Position numbers and translations under genes: made by a program. Positions 40,607 through 48,696 of a stretch of 49,670 nucleotides of DNA are shown one piece after another; position 1 is the stretch's first letter, and every line of letters begins with the position of its first letter. Source of the DNA: SG8-32-3 sp964514055. Lineage in GTDB: Archaea; Thermoproteota; Bathyarchaeia; Bathyarchaeales; Bathycorpusculaceae. The notes under the pieces were generated by a model. The model did no database searches. It was not told where the DNA came from and saw nothing but the letters and a program-made list of their open reading frames with translations. The stretch spans positions 1-49,670 of the forward strand of contig CAZEPB010000013.1 in the NCBI GenBank assembly GCA_964514055.1, given 5' to 3'.

Positions 40607-41644
40607 TTATGTTTTTTCGAACACGGCTATTTCTCGTGTCAGAGTTCGGTGAACGTAGGCGAAGTGGGATTCCACATGTTTGTACCCTAATTTCACGCCT
40701 AAACTCGCGATGTTTAATGTTTTGGGCGAAGCTATACAAATCAGTTGCCCTTCACGCAGCGAAGCACGCGTTGAATCCAGAACGCCTTCAACGAGTTGTT
40801 TGGTTGTGGACTTCATGGTTGTCGCTGACTTTCCATAAGGCGGATCAGTAACGACATGGTCGATTTGCGTCAAGGGCAATTTTCTTGAATCGGCAATCAC
40901 CAAGCCTTCAGGCTCTATGCCGAAATGCTTGAGGTTTCTTCGGGTGCCTTCTGCCATGCGCCGTTGAACATCAAAACCTAAAACGCGACAGCCGACGAAA
41001 GCGGCTTCAATCATCACGCTTCCAGTGCCGCAGAAAGGGTCCAACACCAACTCGCCAGTTTTTGCTCGCGCCAAGTTCACCATGCATCTTGCAAGCTTTG
41101 AAGGCATGGCTGACGGGTGGAAAAACGGTTTTTTTCGTGGTCGCCGTTCGGAGAAGGTTTTAGGTGTTATTTCTGTGAGTTTTATGCCGAAAACGAGTTT
41201 GTTGCTGGTTAAGACCCCGAAAAAGGTTTTGTCGGGTTTTTTCAGGTTGACTTTCGTGGCTGTTGTGTTTTGGAGTATGTGTTTGCCGAGTTTTCTTTCA
41301 AGGTTCATGGTGTCGCTTTTCGCGGAGTATTCTTTGACGCGTTTGATGCGGACTGCGAAGCTTTCTCCTTTGTTTATGGCGTTTTTGAAGTTTGTGGCGT
41401 CAGCCGCTTGGTTTATGGCTTTGTCTTGTGCTTGGCACGTGAAAAGTTCGAGAGCGCTTGTCATGGTGTAGGCTGACCTGCGGTGAACCGCTTTCACGCT
41501 GTTTAGGTCTGCTTCGAGCCTTACAAGTTGGTCGAGTTTTTCAGTGATGTTGTATGAGTATTCTTCAGCTTTTAGGATGGCTTTTAACTCGGCAGCAGGC
41601 AAAGTCTCGTTTTCGCCTGACAGCAAGAAGAAGAGTTTAGCCAC
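40607..41644 (-). CDS. trmG10: tRNA (guanine(10)-N2)-methyltransferase, Trm-G10
   Basis: 345-residue enzyme that methylates N2 of G10 in archaeal tRNAs. An N-terminal THUMP domain (about residues 50-155) is followed by a Rossmann methyltransferase domain with the SAM site LDPFCGTGSVMIEA (201-214) and the catalytic DPPYG (267-271). FFHPSAMPSKLARCMVNLA is typical of this family. It overlaps the prs gene by 8 bases. With rnz it links tRNA maturation to PRPP supply in a single operon. Confidence 0.94.
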   Translation of the reverse strand: MAKLFFLLSGENETLPAAELKAILKAEEYSYNITEKLDQLVRLEADLNSVKAVHRRSAYTMTSALELFTCQAQDKAINQAADATNFKNAINKGESFAVRIKRVKEYSAKSDTMNLERKLGKHILQNTTATKVNLKKPDKTFFGVLTSNKLVFGIKLTEITPKTFSERRPRKKPFFHPSAMPSKLARCMVNLARAKTGELVLDPFCGTGSVMIEAAFVGCRVLGFDVQRRMAEGTRRNLKHFGIEPEGLVIADSRKLPLTQIDHVVTDPPYGKSATTMKSTTKQLVEGVLDSTRASLREGQLICIASPKTLNIASLGVKLGYKHVESHFAYVHRTLTREIAVFEKT

Positions 41645-42521
41645 TTTCTTGCGCCTTCAAAGCCTTGGCGATTAACGGTGCAAGGGAGACTTTGCTGACG
41701 TGACTGGGAACGCTGTCGGTGCCCACGATTTCTTCAACTCCTGCGTCGAGAATGCGGTTTTCGGCGTCACCTATCAGAAGTGGATGAACGCAAGCCGTGA
41801 AGATTTTGGCTGCGCCTAGTTCTTTGAGGATGTTTGCTGCGCCGACGATTGTGCCGCCTGTGCTGATGATGTCGTCGAAGATTATGACCGTTTTACCCTT
41901 AACGTTGAGGTGCTTGGCGGTTTGGGTTGTTTGTCCCGTGTGCCTGTCGCGCTGCTTGTCGAGGTATCCAGCTTCGCCACCTAAGACGCGTTGTGCCTGT
42001 TCTGCTATGTACATGGCGCCTTTGTCTGGTGCCAGCGCGAACGCTTTTTTGCAGCCTTTCTGGACGAAGTATTCGGCTAGCAGGGGGATGGCGGATAGGG
42101 TTTTGGCTGGGAACGGGAATTTTTTCAGCGCGTTTTCCGCGTGGATGTTCACTGTGACTAAAGCGTCAACACCAGCTGCGTTGAGCATGCGCGCTACGGT
42201 TTCGATGCTTACGCCTTCGCCTTGCAGGAACATTTTGTCTTGACGTGCGTAACCCAAGTAAGGCACTGCAGCGGTGACTTTGCTGGCTCCGTTTCGTTTG
42301 GCAGCGTCAGCCAAGAAGGCTAACTGCATGAGTCTGCTGTCTTGTGGAGGGCTTGTGGTCTGTAAAATCACTGCGTGGTCGTTTTGAACTGGGCTTTCCA
42401 ATCGGACGTAGGATTCTCCGTCTGGAAACGTTTTGTGCGCAACCTGCACTGTTTCTAAATTTGCCAGCGCTGCTGTTTTTTCGCCTAACTCTTTCGAGGC
42501 AGGACCGAGAATAATCTTCAT
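41637..42521 (-). CDS. prs: ribose-phosphate pyrophosphokinase (PRPP synthetase)
   Basis: 294-residue enzyme making PRPP from ribose-5-phosphate and ATP. It has ILGPASKELGEK at the start, TFPDGESYVR, the ATP-contacting YLGYARQDKMF, NIHAENALKKF and the PRPP loop VIIFDDIISTGGTI (residues 212-225). Archaeal-type length. It is the first gene of the prs-trmG10-rnz operon and is preceded by element copy D. PRPP feeds nucleotide synthesis and the Apt reaction encoded at 26.9 kb. Confidence 0.96.
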   Translation of the reverse strand: MKIILGPASKELGEKTAALANLETVQVAHKTFPDGESYVRLESPVQNDHAVILQTTSPPQDSRLMQLAFLADAAKRNGASKVTAAVPYLGYARQDKMFLQGEGVSIETVARMLNAAGVDALVTVNIHAENALKKFPFPAKTLSAIPLLAEYFVQKGCKKAFALAPDKGAMYIAEQAQRVLGGEAGYLDKQRDRHTGQTTQTAKHLNVKGKTVIIFDDIISTGGTIVGAANILKELGAAKIFTACVHPLLIGDAENRILDAGVEEIVGTDSVPSHVSKVSLAPLIAKALKAQESG

Positions 42522-42611
42522 TTTAACTTTCCTTCTTAGCTTTAGATGCGACTTGTTTGGTTTTTAGTTTTATCCCAGTGAACTCTATTTAACCTTACCA
42601 TCAACAACATC

Positions 42612-42664
42612 GCTGAGACTGCTAGAACTGCTGTGAAAAAAATCTATAGCCCCCCTTATATAAA
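42612..42664 (-). promoter_or_regulatory. TATA + G-run element, copy D, before the prs operon
   Basis: Read leftward: TTATATAAGGGGGGCTATAG, then ATTTTTTTCACAGCAGTTCTAG. The last part recalls copy A (CAGTTCTAG shared). TATA to ATG 42521 is about 135 bases, giving a leader near 105 bases. Confidence 0.75.
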
Positions 42665-42755
42665 GGATGAATGCTAGATTGAACCTGAGCTTCAGTATTA
42701 GTTCATGGTTAATGGATTGGTTATGAGAGAGTTTACGAAACCATCCATCCGTCAT

Positions 42756-43238
42756 TTATGGCGACTTGAGCCCTGTTATCTCAGTCACTTCCACAAGTTT
42801 CACGATAACCAAAGGCTTATCCTCAGACAAAGCGGACCATCCTTCCTCTTTTGGAATGCCATGCGCTTGAAGGAAATTGATTGACAACCGCTTCGCCTTG
42901 GCGGTTTCAACCATTTTAGCTATAGCTTTAGCCCTTTCTTGCTGGTCAGTGACGATTTGCAACTTGCCCACTAAAACGATGAAACTGTACTCGCTCAAGT
43001 CCTGCTTGTACTTTTCTATTTCAACACAAACTGGCTGTCCCTCTTCGAGAAGACCCATTTTTCTGCCATAATTCGTGAAGTGAAAATAGAGGTGCCCGCC
43101 GATGAAAACATACTGAAACGGCGCAATATAAGGGGCAGTTTTCCTTCCAAAAGCGATGCGGCATAAAATCTGCTCACGTACCAAATTGTCTATTTCAGCT
43201 TTAGTCATTCTAGGCAATTTTACAAGTTCCAAAACCAA
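42756..43238 (-). CDS. pyridoxamine 5'-phosphate oxidase-like flavin-binding protein
   Basis: 160-residue split-barrel protein: RMTKAEIDNLVREQILCRIAFGRKTAPYIAPFQYVFIGGHLYFHF, GRKMGLLEEGQPVCVEIEKY, SFIVLVGKLQIV. This is the FMN/F420/heme-binding split-barrel of the PPOX group; the substrate is unknown. The start is TTG 43238, or ATG 43208 in frame. Direct repeats TAATTCGC at 43255 and 43279 flank a TATA-like ATATAT upstream and may be an operator. Confidence 0.85.
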   Translation of the reverse strand: MVLELVKLPRMTKAEIDNLVREQILCRIAFGRKTAPYIAPFQYVFIGGHLYFHFTNYGRKMGLLEEGQPVCVEIEKYKQDLSEYSFIVLVGKLQIVTDQQERAKAIAKMVETAKAKRLSINFLQAHGIPKEEGWSALSEDKPLVIVKLVEVTEITGLKSP

Positions 43239-43367
43239 ACATCCTCAAATAGATTAATTCGCCATTACGAAATATATCTAATTCGCAATCCTTGCACACC
43301 TCAGAAAAAACTCGCAAATTAACCGATTCTGAGAAATTCTTATTTCGAAGGGGCTGCTTAAATTTAG

Positions 43368-44630
43368 GTGAAAATGAAAACCAAATGTTTGGTTATTTTC
43401 CTGATTTCTCTCCTTGCCCTTCAGATTTTCCTAAACGTCCCTTTCCCTGCCCACGCTCAAACAGAGAATCAGCCTTCCGACGTGTTTTTTGGTGTGGATG
43501 TGGCTTACGAAAATGTAACTGAAATCAAAGCGCTAATCAACGAAATAAGTGCGTACACAAATCTTTTCGTGATTGGTTGCACTGGTATAACATATAACCT
43601 TACGAGACTCAATGATGTTTGCCAGTATGTTTACGACAAAGGCTTATCGTTTATAGTTTACACCGAAGCGCCTCTTTGGCACCAATGGCTTGAATATGCC
43701 AAAAACAGATGGGGCGAACGCTTTTTAGGATTCTATTTTTGGGATGAGAATGGTGGAAAACAGATGGACCACTTTGAATACAAGGCTGTTGTGGAGGCAG
43801 ATAACTATACTGATGCAAGCAACCAATTTGTTAACGCATTGAGGCTCAGCTTGAACTTCATGAATTACACTGACCCAGCAGTTCCTTCCTTGTTTATTTC
43901 GGATTACGCCCTTTACTGGTTCAATTACAAAGCAGGATACGACGTACTGCTTGCACAGTTGGGCTGGAATTACAGCAGACAATTGAATATAGCACTCTGC
44001 AGAGGCGCAGCAACGATGCAACAAAAGGATTGGGGAGTCATAATCGCATGGACATACACTGAGCCACCGTACATCGAATCGGGAGAGGAACTTTACAATG
44101 ATTTGGTTTTGGCTTACGAAAACGGAGCGAAATACATTGTGGTCTTTGACTCAAACAAGAATTACACTCAGGGAATCTTGGAAAAAGAGCATCGGGAAGC
44201 ATTAAACCAGTTCTGGGATTACATGGAAAACAATCCTAGAGAAAACAGTGCAACCAGCGACAGAGTAGCTTACGTTCTTCCCAAGGATTATGGGTATGGT
44301 TTTCGCGGTCCAGATGACAAAATTTGGGGACTATGGGAAGCCGACGCTCTTACCGACCAAATCTGCAAAACTCTCGGCAAATTCCTCGAAGAATATGGAC
44401 CACGGCTGGACATAATCTACGATGAAGGATTGGACCCAAACAACATGCATGGATACAGTGAACTGCTTTTTTGGAATTCAAGTTCATCACCTTCCGATGC
44501 CTTGTTAGGCGTGCCAACGGAATTCGTGTACGCATTAGCTGCTGTAGCCACAGTAGCTGTCGCTGGCACATGTCTTGTCGTCTATATTCGGAAAAGAAGA
44601 AAACCTAAACCTGCGCTGAACCCAGTCTAA
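43368..44630 (+). CDS. secreted, C-terminally anchored TIM-barrel-like protein
   Basis: 420-residue surface protein. It has a signal peptide (residues about 4-30, ending AHAQ), a large extracellular part and a C-terminal helix (VYALAAVATVAVAGTCLVVYI) with a basic KRRKPK stop. The outside part has a barrel-like pattern: FFGVDVAYENVTEIKALINE, LFVIGCTGITYN, VYDKGLSFIVYTEAP, FLGFYFWDENGGKQMD, DWGVIIAWTYTEPP, AKYIVVFDSN. Acidic residues in strand ends resemble glycoside hydrolases, but no family can be named. More than eight NxS/T sites suggest N-glycosylation. GTG 43368; ATG 43374 is likely. Confidence 0.8.
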   Translation: MKMKTKCLVIFLISLLALQIFLNVPFPAHAQTENQPSDVFFGVDVAYENVTEIKALINEISAYTNLFVIGCTGITYNLTRLNDVCQYVYDKGLSFIVYTEAPLWHQWLEYAKNRWGERFLGFYFWDENGGKQMDHFEYKAVVEADNYTDASNQFVNALRLSLNFMNYTDPAVPSLFISDYALYWFNYKAGYDVLLAQLGWNYSRQLNIALCRGAATMQQKDWGVIIAWTYTEPPYIESGEELYNDLVLAYENGAKYIVVFDSNKNYTQGILEKEHREALNQFWDYMENNPRENSATSDRVAYVLPKDYGYGFRGPDDKIWGLWEADALTDQICKTLGKFLEEYGPRLDIIYDEGLDPNNMHGYSELLFWNSSSSPSDALLGVPTEFVYALAAVATVAVAGTCLVVYIRKRRKPKPALNPV

Positions 44631-44634
44631 CCGT

Positions 44635-45540
44635 TTATCTCAGGACCATATTGACAAACTTTTCTGGATTAAACAGTTCCAAATCCTTGTACGTCTGCCC
44701 CACGCCGATAAAAAGGATGGGCTTCTGCGTCACGTACGTCACGCTTAAAGCGGAACCGCCCTTCACGTCAGCGTCTACTTTCGTCAGTATTGTGGCGTCT
44801 ACGCCTATTGACTTGTGAAACTCTTCAGCCTGCATAACCGCGTCGTTGCCAATAAGCGAATCCAAGGTCAAAACCGTCAAGTCAGGCGAGACAACCCGCT
44901 TCACCTTCACAAGCTCGTTCATCAAGTTCTGGTTCGTCTGCATCCGCCCAGCCGTGTCAATCAACACCACGTTTATCCCATGCGCCTTCGCGTGGCTAAT
45001 CGCGTCGTACGCCACCGCCGCAGGGTCCGCGCCATAACTGTGCTTGATGACACGCATGCCCAAGCGCCGAGCGTGCTCCTCCAACTGTTCAATTGACCCT
45101 GCACGGTAGGTGTCGCTGCCTGCAAGCACCACCGAGTAGCCCTTATCCCGAAGGAACTGTGCCACCTTAGCTATGGTCGTGGTTTTTCCCGTGCCGTTTA
45201 TGCCAACGAAAAGCACAACATAAGGCTCAGACGTCTTTCGTTTCTCTTCAACTTCACTCAGCAGGTCGATTTTGGTGTTGGTGAGCATAACTTCAAGAAG
45301 CACTTGCCGCAGGTTTTCTTCCACAATTTTTTTGCGGTCTTCCAAACGCTTGACCTGCACGCCCACTAAACGTTTTTCCAGCTCGTCGCATATGCGGTCT
45401 GCCACTGGAAAAGCCACATCATTTTCCGCAAGATTCATTTTAAAATCTGAGAGAATAGGCTGCAGGTTTTCAGGCTTAAGCTCGGTTGTGGTGACTTTGG
45501 TTACAAGCCCTTTAAAGCCTGACTTGAGCTTCTCAAACAT
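44635..45540 (-). CDS. ftsY: signal recognition particle receptor FtsY
   Basis: 301-residue SRP receptor GTPase that docks ribosome-SRP complexes at the membrane. The NG domain is complete: GINGTGKT (residues 113-120), DTYRAGS (143-149), DTAGR (195-199), TKVD (253-256) and the GVGQTYKDLELF end. The acidic A domain of bacterial FtsY is absent, as is usual in archaea. It is the last gene of the ribosomal operon, 4 bases after pfdA. Confidence 0.97.
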   Translation of the reverse strand: MFEKLKSGFKGLVTKVTTTELKPENLQPILSDFKMNLAENDVAFPVADRICDELEKRLVGVQVKRLEDRKKIVEENLRQVLLEVMLTNTKIDLLSEVEEKRKTSEPYVVLFVGINGTGKTTTIAKVAQFLRDKGYSVVLAGSDTYRAGSIEQLEEHARRLGMRVIKHSYGADPAAVAYDAISHAKAHGINVVLIDTAGRMQTNQNLMNELVKVKRVVSPDLTVLTLDSLIGNDAVMQAEEFHKSIGVDATILTKVDADVKGGSALSVTYVTQKPILFIGVGQTYKDLELFNPEKFVNMVLR

Positions 45541-45544
45541 CGCG

Positions 45545-45985
45545 TTAAGCTTTCCCTTCTCTCACAGCGGCAAGCAAACTTTCAACCCTGCTTCTGCCCG
45601 CGTTAATTCTCTGGGCAACCTGCGCAAACTGCTGCTGCGCAGAATGCAGGGTTTTTTCCAATTCGTCTAAGCGCTCCTTCACGATTGCCTTTGCTTCTGG
45701 CAACGTTTTTTCAATGGATACGCCTGCACCCATTCCAACAACCACCTTGTCAGGGCTGGCAAGTTTCATTTTCATGTAGGAGCCGCCACCTATCGGAACG
45801 AGAAGTTCCGCGTTCTCTTTTTCTTTCTCCATGCCCTCCAAAGTCATGTTGGCGTAGGTCAAGTCGGTCATGGCTGCGTTCACCATGTTAATTCGCTGTT
45901 GCAGGGTTTGAGCGGTCTGCTCCAAAAAGCGCATTTCAACGCTGAGCTTGCGGAGTTCTTCTTCCTCTTTGCTTACTTTTGCCAC
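45545..45985 (-). CDS. pfdA: prefoldin alpha subunit
   Basis: 146-residue prefoldin alpha chain, a holdase chaperone feeding the thermosome. Two long coiled-coil helices (EEELRKLSVEMRFLEQTAQTLQQRINMV and EAKAIVKERLDELEKTLHSAQQQFAQVAQRI) flank the beta-hairpin region NAELLVPIGGGSYMKMKLA. Position between rpl18a and ftsY is the conserved archaeal order. Confidence 0.95.
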   Translation of the reverse strand: MAKVSKEEEELRKLSVEMRFLEQTAQTLQQRINMVNAAMTDLTYANMTLEGMEKEKENAELLVPIGGGSYMKMKLASPDKVVVGMGAGVSIEKTLPEAKAIVKERLDELEKTLHSAQQQFAQVAQRINAGRSRVESLLAAVREGKA

Positions 45986-45988
45986 TTC

Positions 45989-46216
45989 TTATTCCCCAGC
46001 AACGATTTTCTTCAAAATAGGATTCTCAATCTCTTCAGGTGAAATTTCTTCGACACCTGATATTTTGATGTGAAACCTTTTAACGCGGTGTTGGCTGCCG
46101 ATTTCCGCATAAACCTTCTCTACGGCATGCTCAGGTTTAGCCGCCACAACTTCTTTTGCAAATGACGTCTGCAAGTTTGGCTTGTTAATCTCGCCGGTTA
46201 CTCTGAAAACCTTCAA
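45989..46216 (-). CDS. rpl18a: ribosomal protein eL20 (L18a/LX)
   Basis: 75-residue archaeal LX protein of the large subunit: KVFRVTGEINKPNLQTSFAKEVVAAKPEHAVEKVYAEIGSQHRVKR and the closing IKISGVEEISPEEIENPILKKI. The start overlaps the eIF6 stop by 4 bases (ATGA), and pfdA follows after 3 bases. Confidence 0.94.
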   Translation of the reverse strand: MKVFRVTGEINKPNLQTSFAKEVVAAKPEHAVEKVYAEIGSQHRVKRFHIKISGVEEISPEEIENPILKKIVAGE

Positions 46217-46899
46217 TCTAAATCATCTTCCTGCACAACATCCAGTGCATTCCCAATTATAAACATCTCGGGTCCCGTAGTCATAGAACCAGCCACAGCC
46301 GCATGCGAATTCCCTAGTAAGCCTGTGCCTACGTAGGGGATTCCACAGTTAACTGTGCCCACGTCAACGGGAACCTTGAACATGCTTTCCAAAAGTTTCT
46401 TTTCCTCATCCTTCAACAGTGGGTGAGCCAAAACGCCTTTGTTTGTAGCCACAGCCAACGAACCCACGTATGGCAAGCCGGCAATCTCGCCTGAAACAGC
46501 GTCAACACCCAAGGTTTCGGAGATTTGCCTTATTTCATGTTCCTTGAAACGGGGGTCAACAACCGCTCCATGGTCGTTTGCCAAAACCAGGTTGCCGTAA
46601 GCCGTCTTTTTTGTCTCCATGACCGTGATGTTGCCTTCGAACGACGCTTTGATGACAGCTAGTTCTTCTTCTCTGACCGAGTTGGGAAGCAGAATTCCAT
46701 TGGAGTTGGCGCAGGCCAATGCGCCAGCCAGCACGGAGCCGCTTATGGAGGTGTGAACGAGCTTCACCTTCAACCATTCAGCCGTTCTCTCGGCTTTTTT
46801 CAGCGGAACCATCGGGGGAATCACAACAAACCTGTCGTTGGCAAGCGAGTAAACGCCTATGCTTGCGCTTCCAACGATGCTCGATAAGTAAACGGCCAA
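46213..46899 (-). CDS. eif6: translation initiation factor 6 (aIF6)
   Basis: 228-residue ribosome anti-association factor with the five-fold repeat: NDRFVVIPPM, GALACANSNGILLPNSV, YGNLVLANDHGAVVDPRF, VGSLAVATNKGVLAHPLL and VGTGLLGNSHAAVAGSMTTGPE. The repeats of LxxxN.+G can be seen one after another. Binds the 50S intersubunit face. It lies 3 bases after rpl31e and overlaps rpl18a. Confidence 0.96.
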   Translation of the reverse strand: MAVYLSSIVGSASIGVYSLANDRFVVIPPMVPLKKAERTAEWLKVKLVHTSISGSVLAGALACANSNGILLPNSVREEELAVIKASFEGNITVMETKKTAYGNLVLANDHGAVVDPRFKEHEIRQISETLGVDAVSGEIAGLPYVGSLAVATNKGVLAHPLLKDEEKKLLESMFKVPVDVGTVNCGIPYVGTGLLGNSHAAVAGSMTTGPEMFIIGNALDVVQEDDLD

Positions 46900-46902
46900 G
46901 GA

Positions 46903-47430
46903 TTATTCTCCTTCAGCCAAGAAAACCGTGACGTTTCCATCTGTGTCTTTGGCGGCGCGCACTCGAATCTTACGCGGAGGCTTTTCTATGCCTCTACTCC
47001 AAACCTTTTCGTTAACGTCGTTGCTTATTATAAGCTTGGGTAATTCTTCTTTTTCCTCTTCCTCTTCAACGCGCATTGCCAGCTTCATGTGTTTAGTTAC
47101 AAAGGCTTTAACCATGTGCATTGCTCTGGGAGCTCTCTTCTTTGGTGGTCTAACCCATGCTTTTCCCAAGGGGATGGTGTAGATTCTTTCCTCAACGAAC
47201 GCTTCTTCCTCTTCCTTCTTTTTCTTTCGCCGAGGTTTGACTTCCTCTTCTTCCGCTGCTGCAGCTTCCTCTTCAGCCTCAACAGTTTCCTCTGCTGGTT
47301 CTTCTTCCGCCAAAATTTCTTCGATTTCTTCAGCAGTTTTTTCTTCGCTAACCTCTTCTTCTGCTTCTGCTGGTTCTTCAGCCTGTGCTTCTTCAGAAAC
47401 CTGCTCTTCCTCTTTGTCTTCTTTTTCCAT
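46903..47430 (-). CDS. rpl31e: ribosomal protein eL31 with acidic N-terminal extension
   Basis: 175 residues, about twice the family length. The real eL31 domain is residues about 79-175: ERIYTIPLGKAWVRPPKKRAPRAMHMVKAFVTKHM, LPKLIISNDVNEKVWSRGI and IRVRAAKD..GNVTVFL. It is preceded by some 64 residues made almost only of Glu and Ala, then a basic PRRKKKK knot. A second acidic run (EEEEEKEE, 122-129) sits inside the domain. ATG 47430 is the only upstream start. The extension is in frame and without stops, so it is likely translated. Confidence 0.93.
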   Translation of the reverse strand: MEKEDKEEEQVSEEAQAEEPAEAEEEVSEEKTAEEIEEILAEEEPAEETVEAEEEAAAAEEEEVKPRRKKKKEEEEAFVEERIYTIPLGKAWVRPPKKRAPRAMHMVKAFVTKHMKLAMRVEEEEEKEELPKLIISNDVNEKVWSRGIEKPPRKIRVRAAKDTDGNVTVFLAEGE

Positions 47431-47445
47431 TGATTATCATTTCTC

Positions 47446-47610
47446 CTAAGCCTTTATTTTCCCTGTTCTCCAATTTCTTCTTCGCTTAGGGTTCGTCCTA
47501 ACCTTTCCATCTGTCCGCACTATAACCCATGTTGGAACAGCCTTTTTCTGTTTGTTAGCTTTGGCTAACCTGCGTTTTTTGGCTGGAGGTTTAGTTCGCG
47601 CCATACTCAT
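47446..47610 (-). CDS. rpl39e: ribosomal protein eL39
   Basis: 54-residue strongly basic protein read directly: MSMARTKPPAKKRRLAKANK, QKKAVPTWVIVRTDGKV, NPKRRRNWRTGKIKA. The W-[VI]-[IL]-x-[KR]-T and N.+RR.WR motifs define L39e. The ATG at 47610 overlaps the PDCD5 stop (ATGA); the ATG at 47604 is an alternative. It lies in the polypeptide exit tunnel of the ribosome. Too short for most ORF cut-offs. Confidence 0.94.
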   Translation of the reverse strand: MSMARTKPPAKKRRLAKANKQKKAVPTWVIVRTDGKVRTNPKRRRNWRTGKIKA

Positions 47611-47936
47611 ATCCTTCTTATTTTTGGTTCTCGCTTCCGAGATTGAAGCTGAATTAATATTCGTTTCAGTTGAGCGTCAGGCAATGGTATGGGCAATTTG
47701 CCCGCTTGCGCCAACTGTATCAGTTGGAGTTCCAACTGTTCCGTGAATTGCGGTTTGACCATTTTCAGGTTTGTCAGTCTTTGCCTAGCCTCAGGCGAAA
47801 GTATCTGCCTCAGCAACGCTTGCTTCTGAGCTTCCATCTGCCGCTCTGCTTGAGCCTGTTTCTGCTCGTCATCCATTCGCTGTTGCATGGCTAAAAGCTT
47901 TCTTCTGCGGATCTCCTCAAGCTCTTCATCCGACAT
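47607..47936 (-). CDS. PDCD5-family DNA-binding protein
   Basis: 109-residue helical protein: EELEEIRRRKLLAMQQRMDDEQ, a Gln/Glu-rich helix, ILSPEARQRLTNLKMVKPQFTEQLELQLIQLAQAG and a basic C-terminus LQSRKREPKIRRI. Archaeal members are encoded between eS19 and eL39, as here. It binds nucleic acid and may act in chaperone or translation contexts; its exact role is unsettled. Confidence 0.94.
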   Translation of the reverse strand: MSDEELEEIRRRKLLAMQQRMDDEQKQAQAERQMEAQKQALLRQILSPEARQRLTNLKMVKPQFTEQLELQLIQLAQAGKLPIPLPDAQLKRILIQLQSRKREPKIRRI

Positions 47937-47938
47937 CC

Positions 47939-48403
47939 TTATTCGCCTTGATATTTCTTGAGCTCGGGAACCGTTTTCACCAGTTCCTTCTGCAAGTCTT
48001 CAGCAACTTCCTGAAGAAGCTTCCGTCCTTTAGGGGACATTTTTCTTCCTTGAGAAGCCTCGGTTTGAATTAATCCTGCCGCTTCTAGCTGCTGAAGGAT
48101 TTTTCTGATGCTGCTTCCGCCTGCTTTAACCGCGTGCTCTGGTTTGACACCGAAGTCTTTTCTCCCTCCATAATCCGCTCGAAGTCGCTCCAACCCTATG
48201 GGACCGTGAACGTAGACCTTGCGCAGTATGGAAGCGCTGCGTGTGTACCACCAGTTGGAGTTCTGAGGCTGCTTTTGCACGTGGGTGCCAGTTTTAGCCG
48301 AGCTTGCCCATGCTGGAGGTTGCACTTCGTCAAGGTTCTCGCGTAGGTATTTGGCTAGTTTTTCGATGAATTGGGCTGCTGGAACGTCATATGGAGTTGT
48401 CAA
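47939..48403 (-). CDS. rps19e: ribosomal protein eS19
   Basis: 154-residue small-subunit protein: TPYDVPAAQFIEKLAKYLRENLDEVQPPAWASSAKTGTHVQKQPQNSNWWYTRSASILRKVYVHGPIGLERLRADYGG and a KAGGSSIRKILQQLEAAGLI end. Needed for small-subunit maturation. It is the first gene of the eight-gene operon, preceded by element copy E. Confidence 0.96.
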   Translation of the reverse strand: MTTPYDVPAAQFIEKLAKYLRENLDEVQPPAWASSAKTGTHVQKQPQNSNWWYTRSASILRKVYVHGPIGLERLRADYGGRKDFGVKPEHAVKAGGSSIRKILQQLEAAGLIQTEASQGRKMSPKGRKLLQEVAEDLQKELVKTVPELKKYQGE

Positions 48404-48465
48404 GATGTTTGGTTCCTTCTGGTTTTCCTTGCAGTAAAGTCATTAAGCCCAATATAAATATTCTC

Positions 48466-48509
48466 TGAGGGACTAGTGCTCTCACAAGTCTATAGCCCCC
48501 TTATATAAA
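48466..48509 (-). promoter_or_regulatory. TATA + G-run element, copy E, before the ribosomal operon
   Basis: Read leftward: TTATATAAGGGGGCTATAGA, then CTTGTGAGAGCACTAGTCC. TATA to the eS19 ATG at 48403 is about 100 bases, so the leader is about 70-75 bases. This is the clearest copy and drives the operon most certain to be strongly expressed. Confidence 0.8.
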
Positions 48510-48529
48510 GAAAATGTATCGGTTCTGAA

Positions 48530-48551
48530 AAAAACCTCCCGCTGGGTTTTT
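48530..48551. terminator. small hairpin AAAAACC/GGTTTTT
   Basis: A 7-base stem (48530-48536 with 48545-48551) around an 8-base loop, ending in T's on the plus strand and also symmetric on the minus. No gene ends here on the plus strand, so its role as terminator is doubtful; it may insulate the divergent promoters at 48.5 and 48.67 kb. Confidence 0.3.
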
Positions 48552-48696
48552 CGTTGAATTGCTGATAGATTGCAAATTTGTCGTTTGTCAAGAAATTTTG
48601 AGTAAACTTGAGTTGTGTTGGTTCAATGAGGTTGTTGGTGAGGAAAAGTTAATACGCTGGTTCTTACTTATATAACAGTGTTATAATTATAAGGAG

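Noticed and set aside
40596..40739. Upstream extension of the RNase Z frame by 48 codons
   Set aside because: The extension overlaps the end of the tRNA methyltransferase gene and does not resemble RNase Z; MNIHVIFLGT at 40595 is the typical start.
47089..47433. Phe-rich plus-strand frame over the eL31 gene
   Set aside because: It is the complement of the Glu/Lys-rich eL31 extension and has no independent support.
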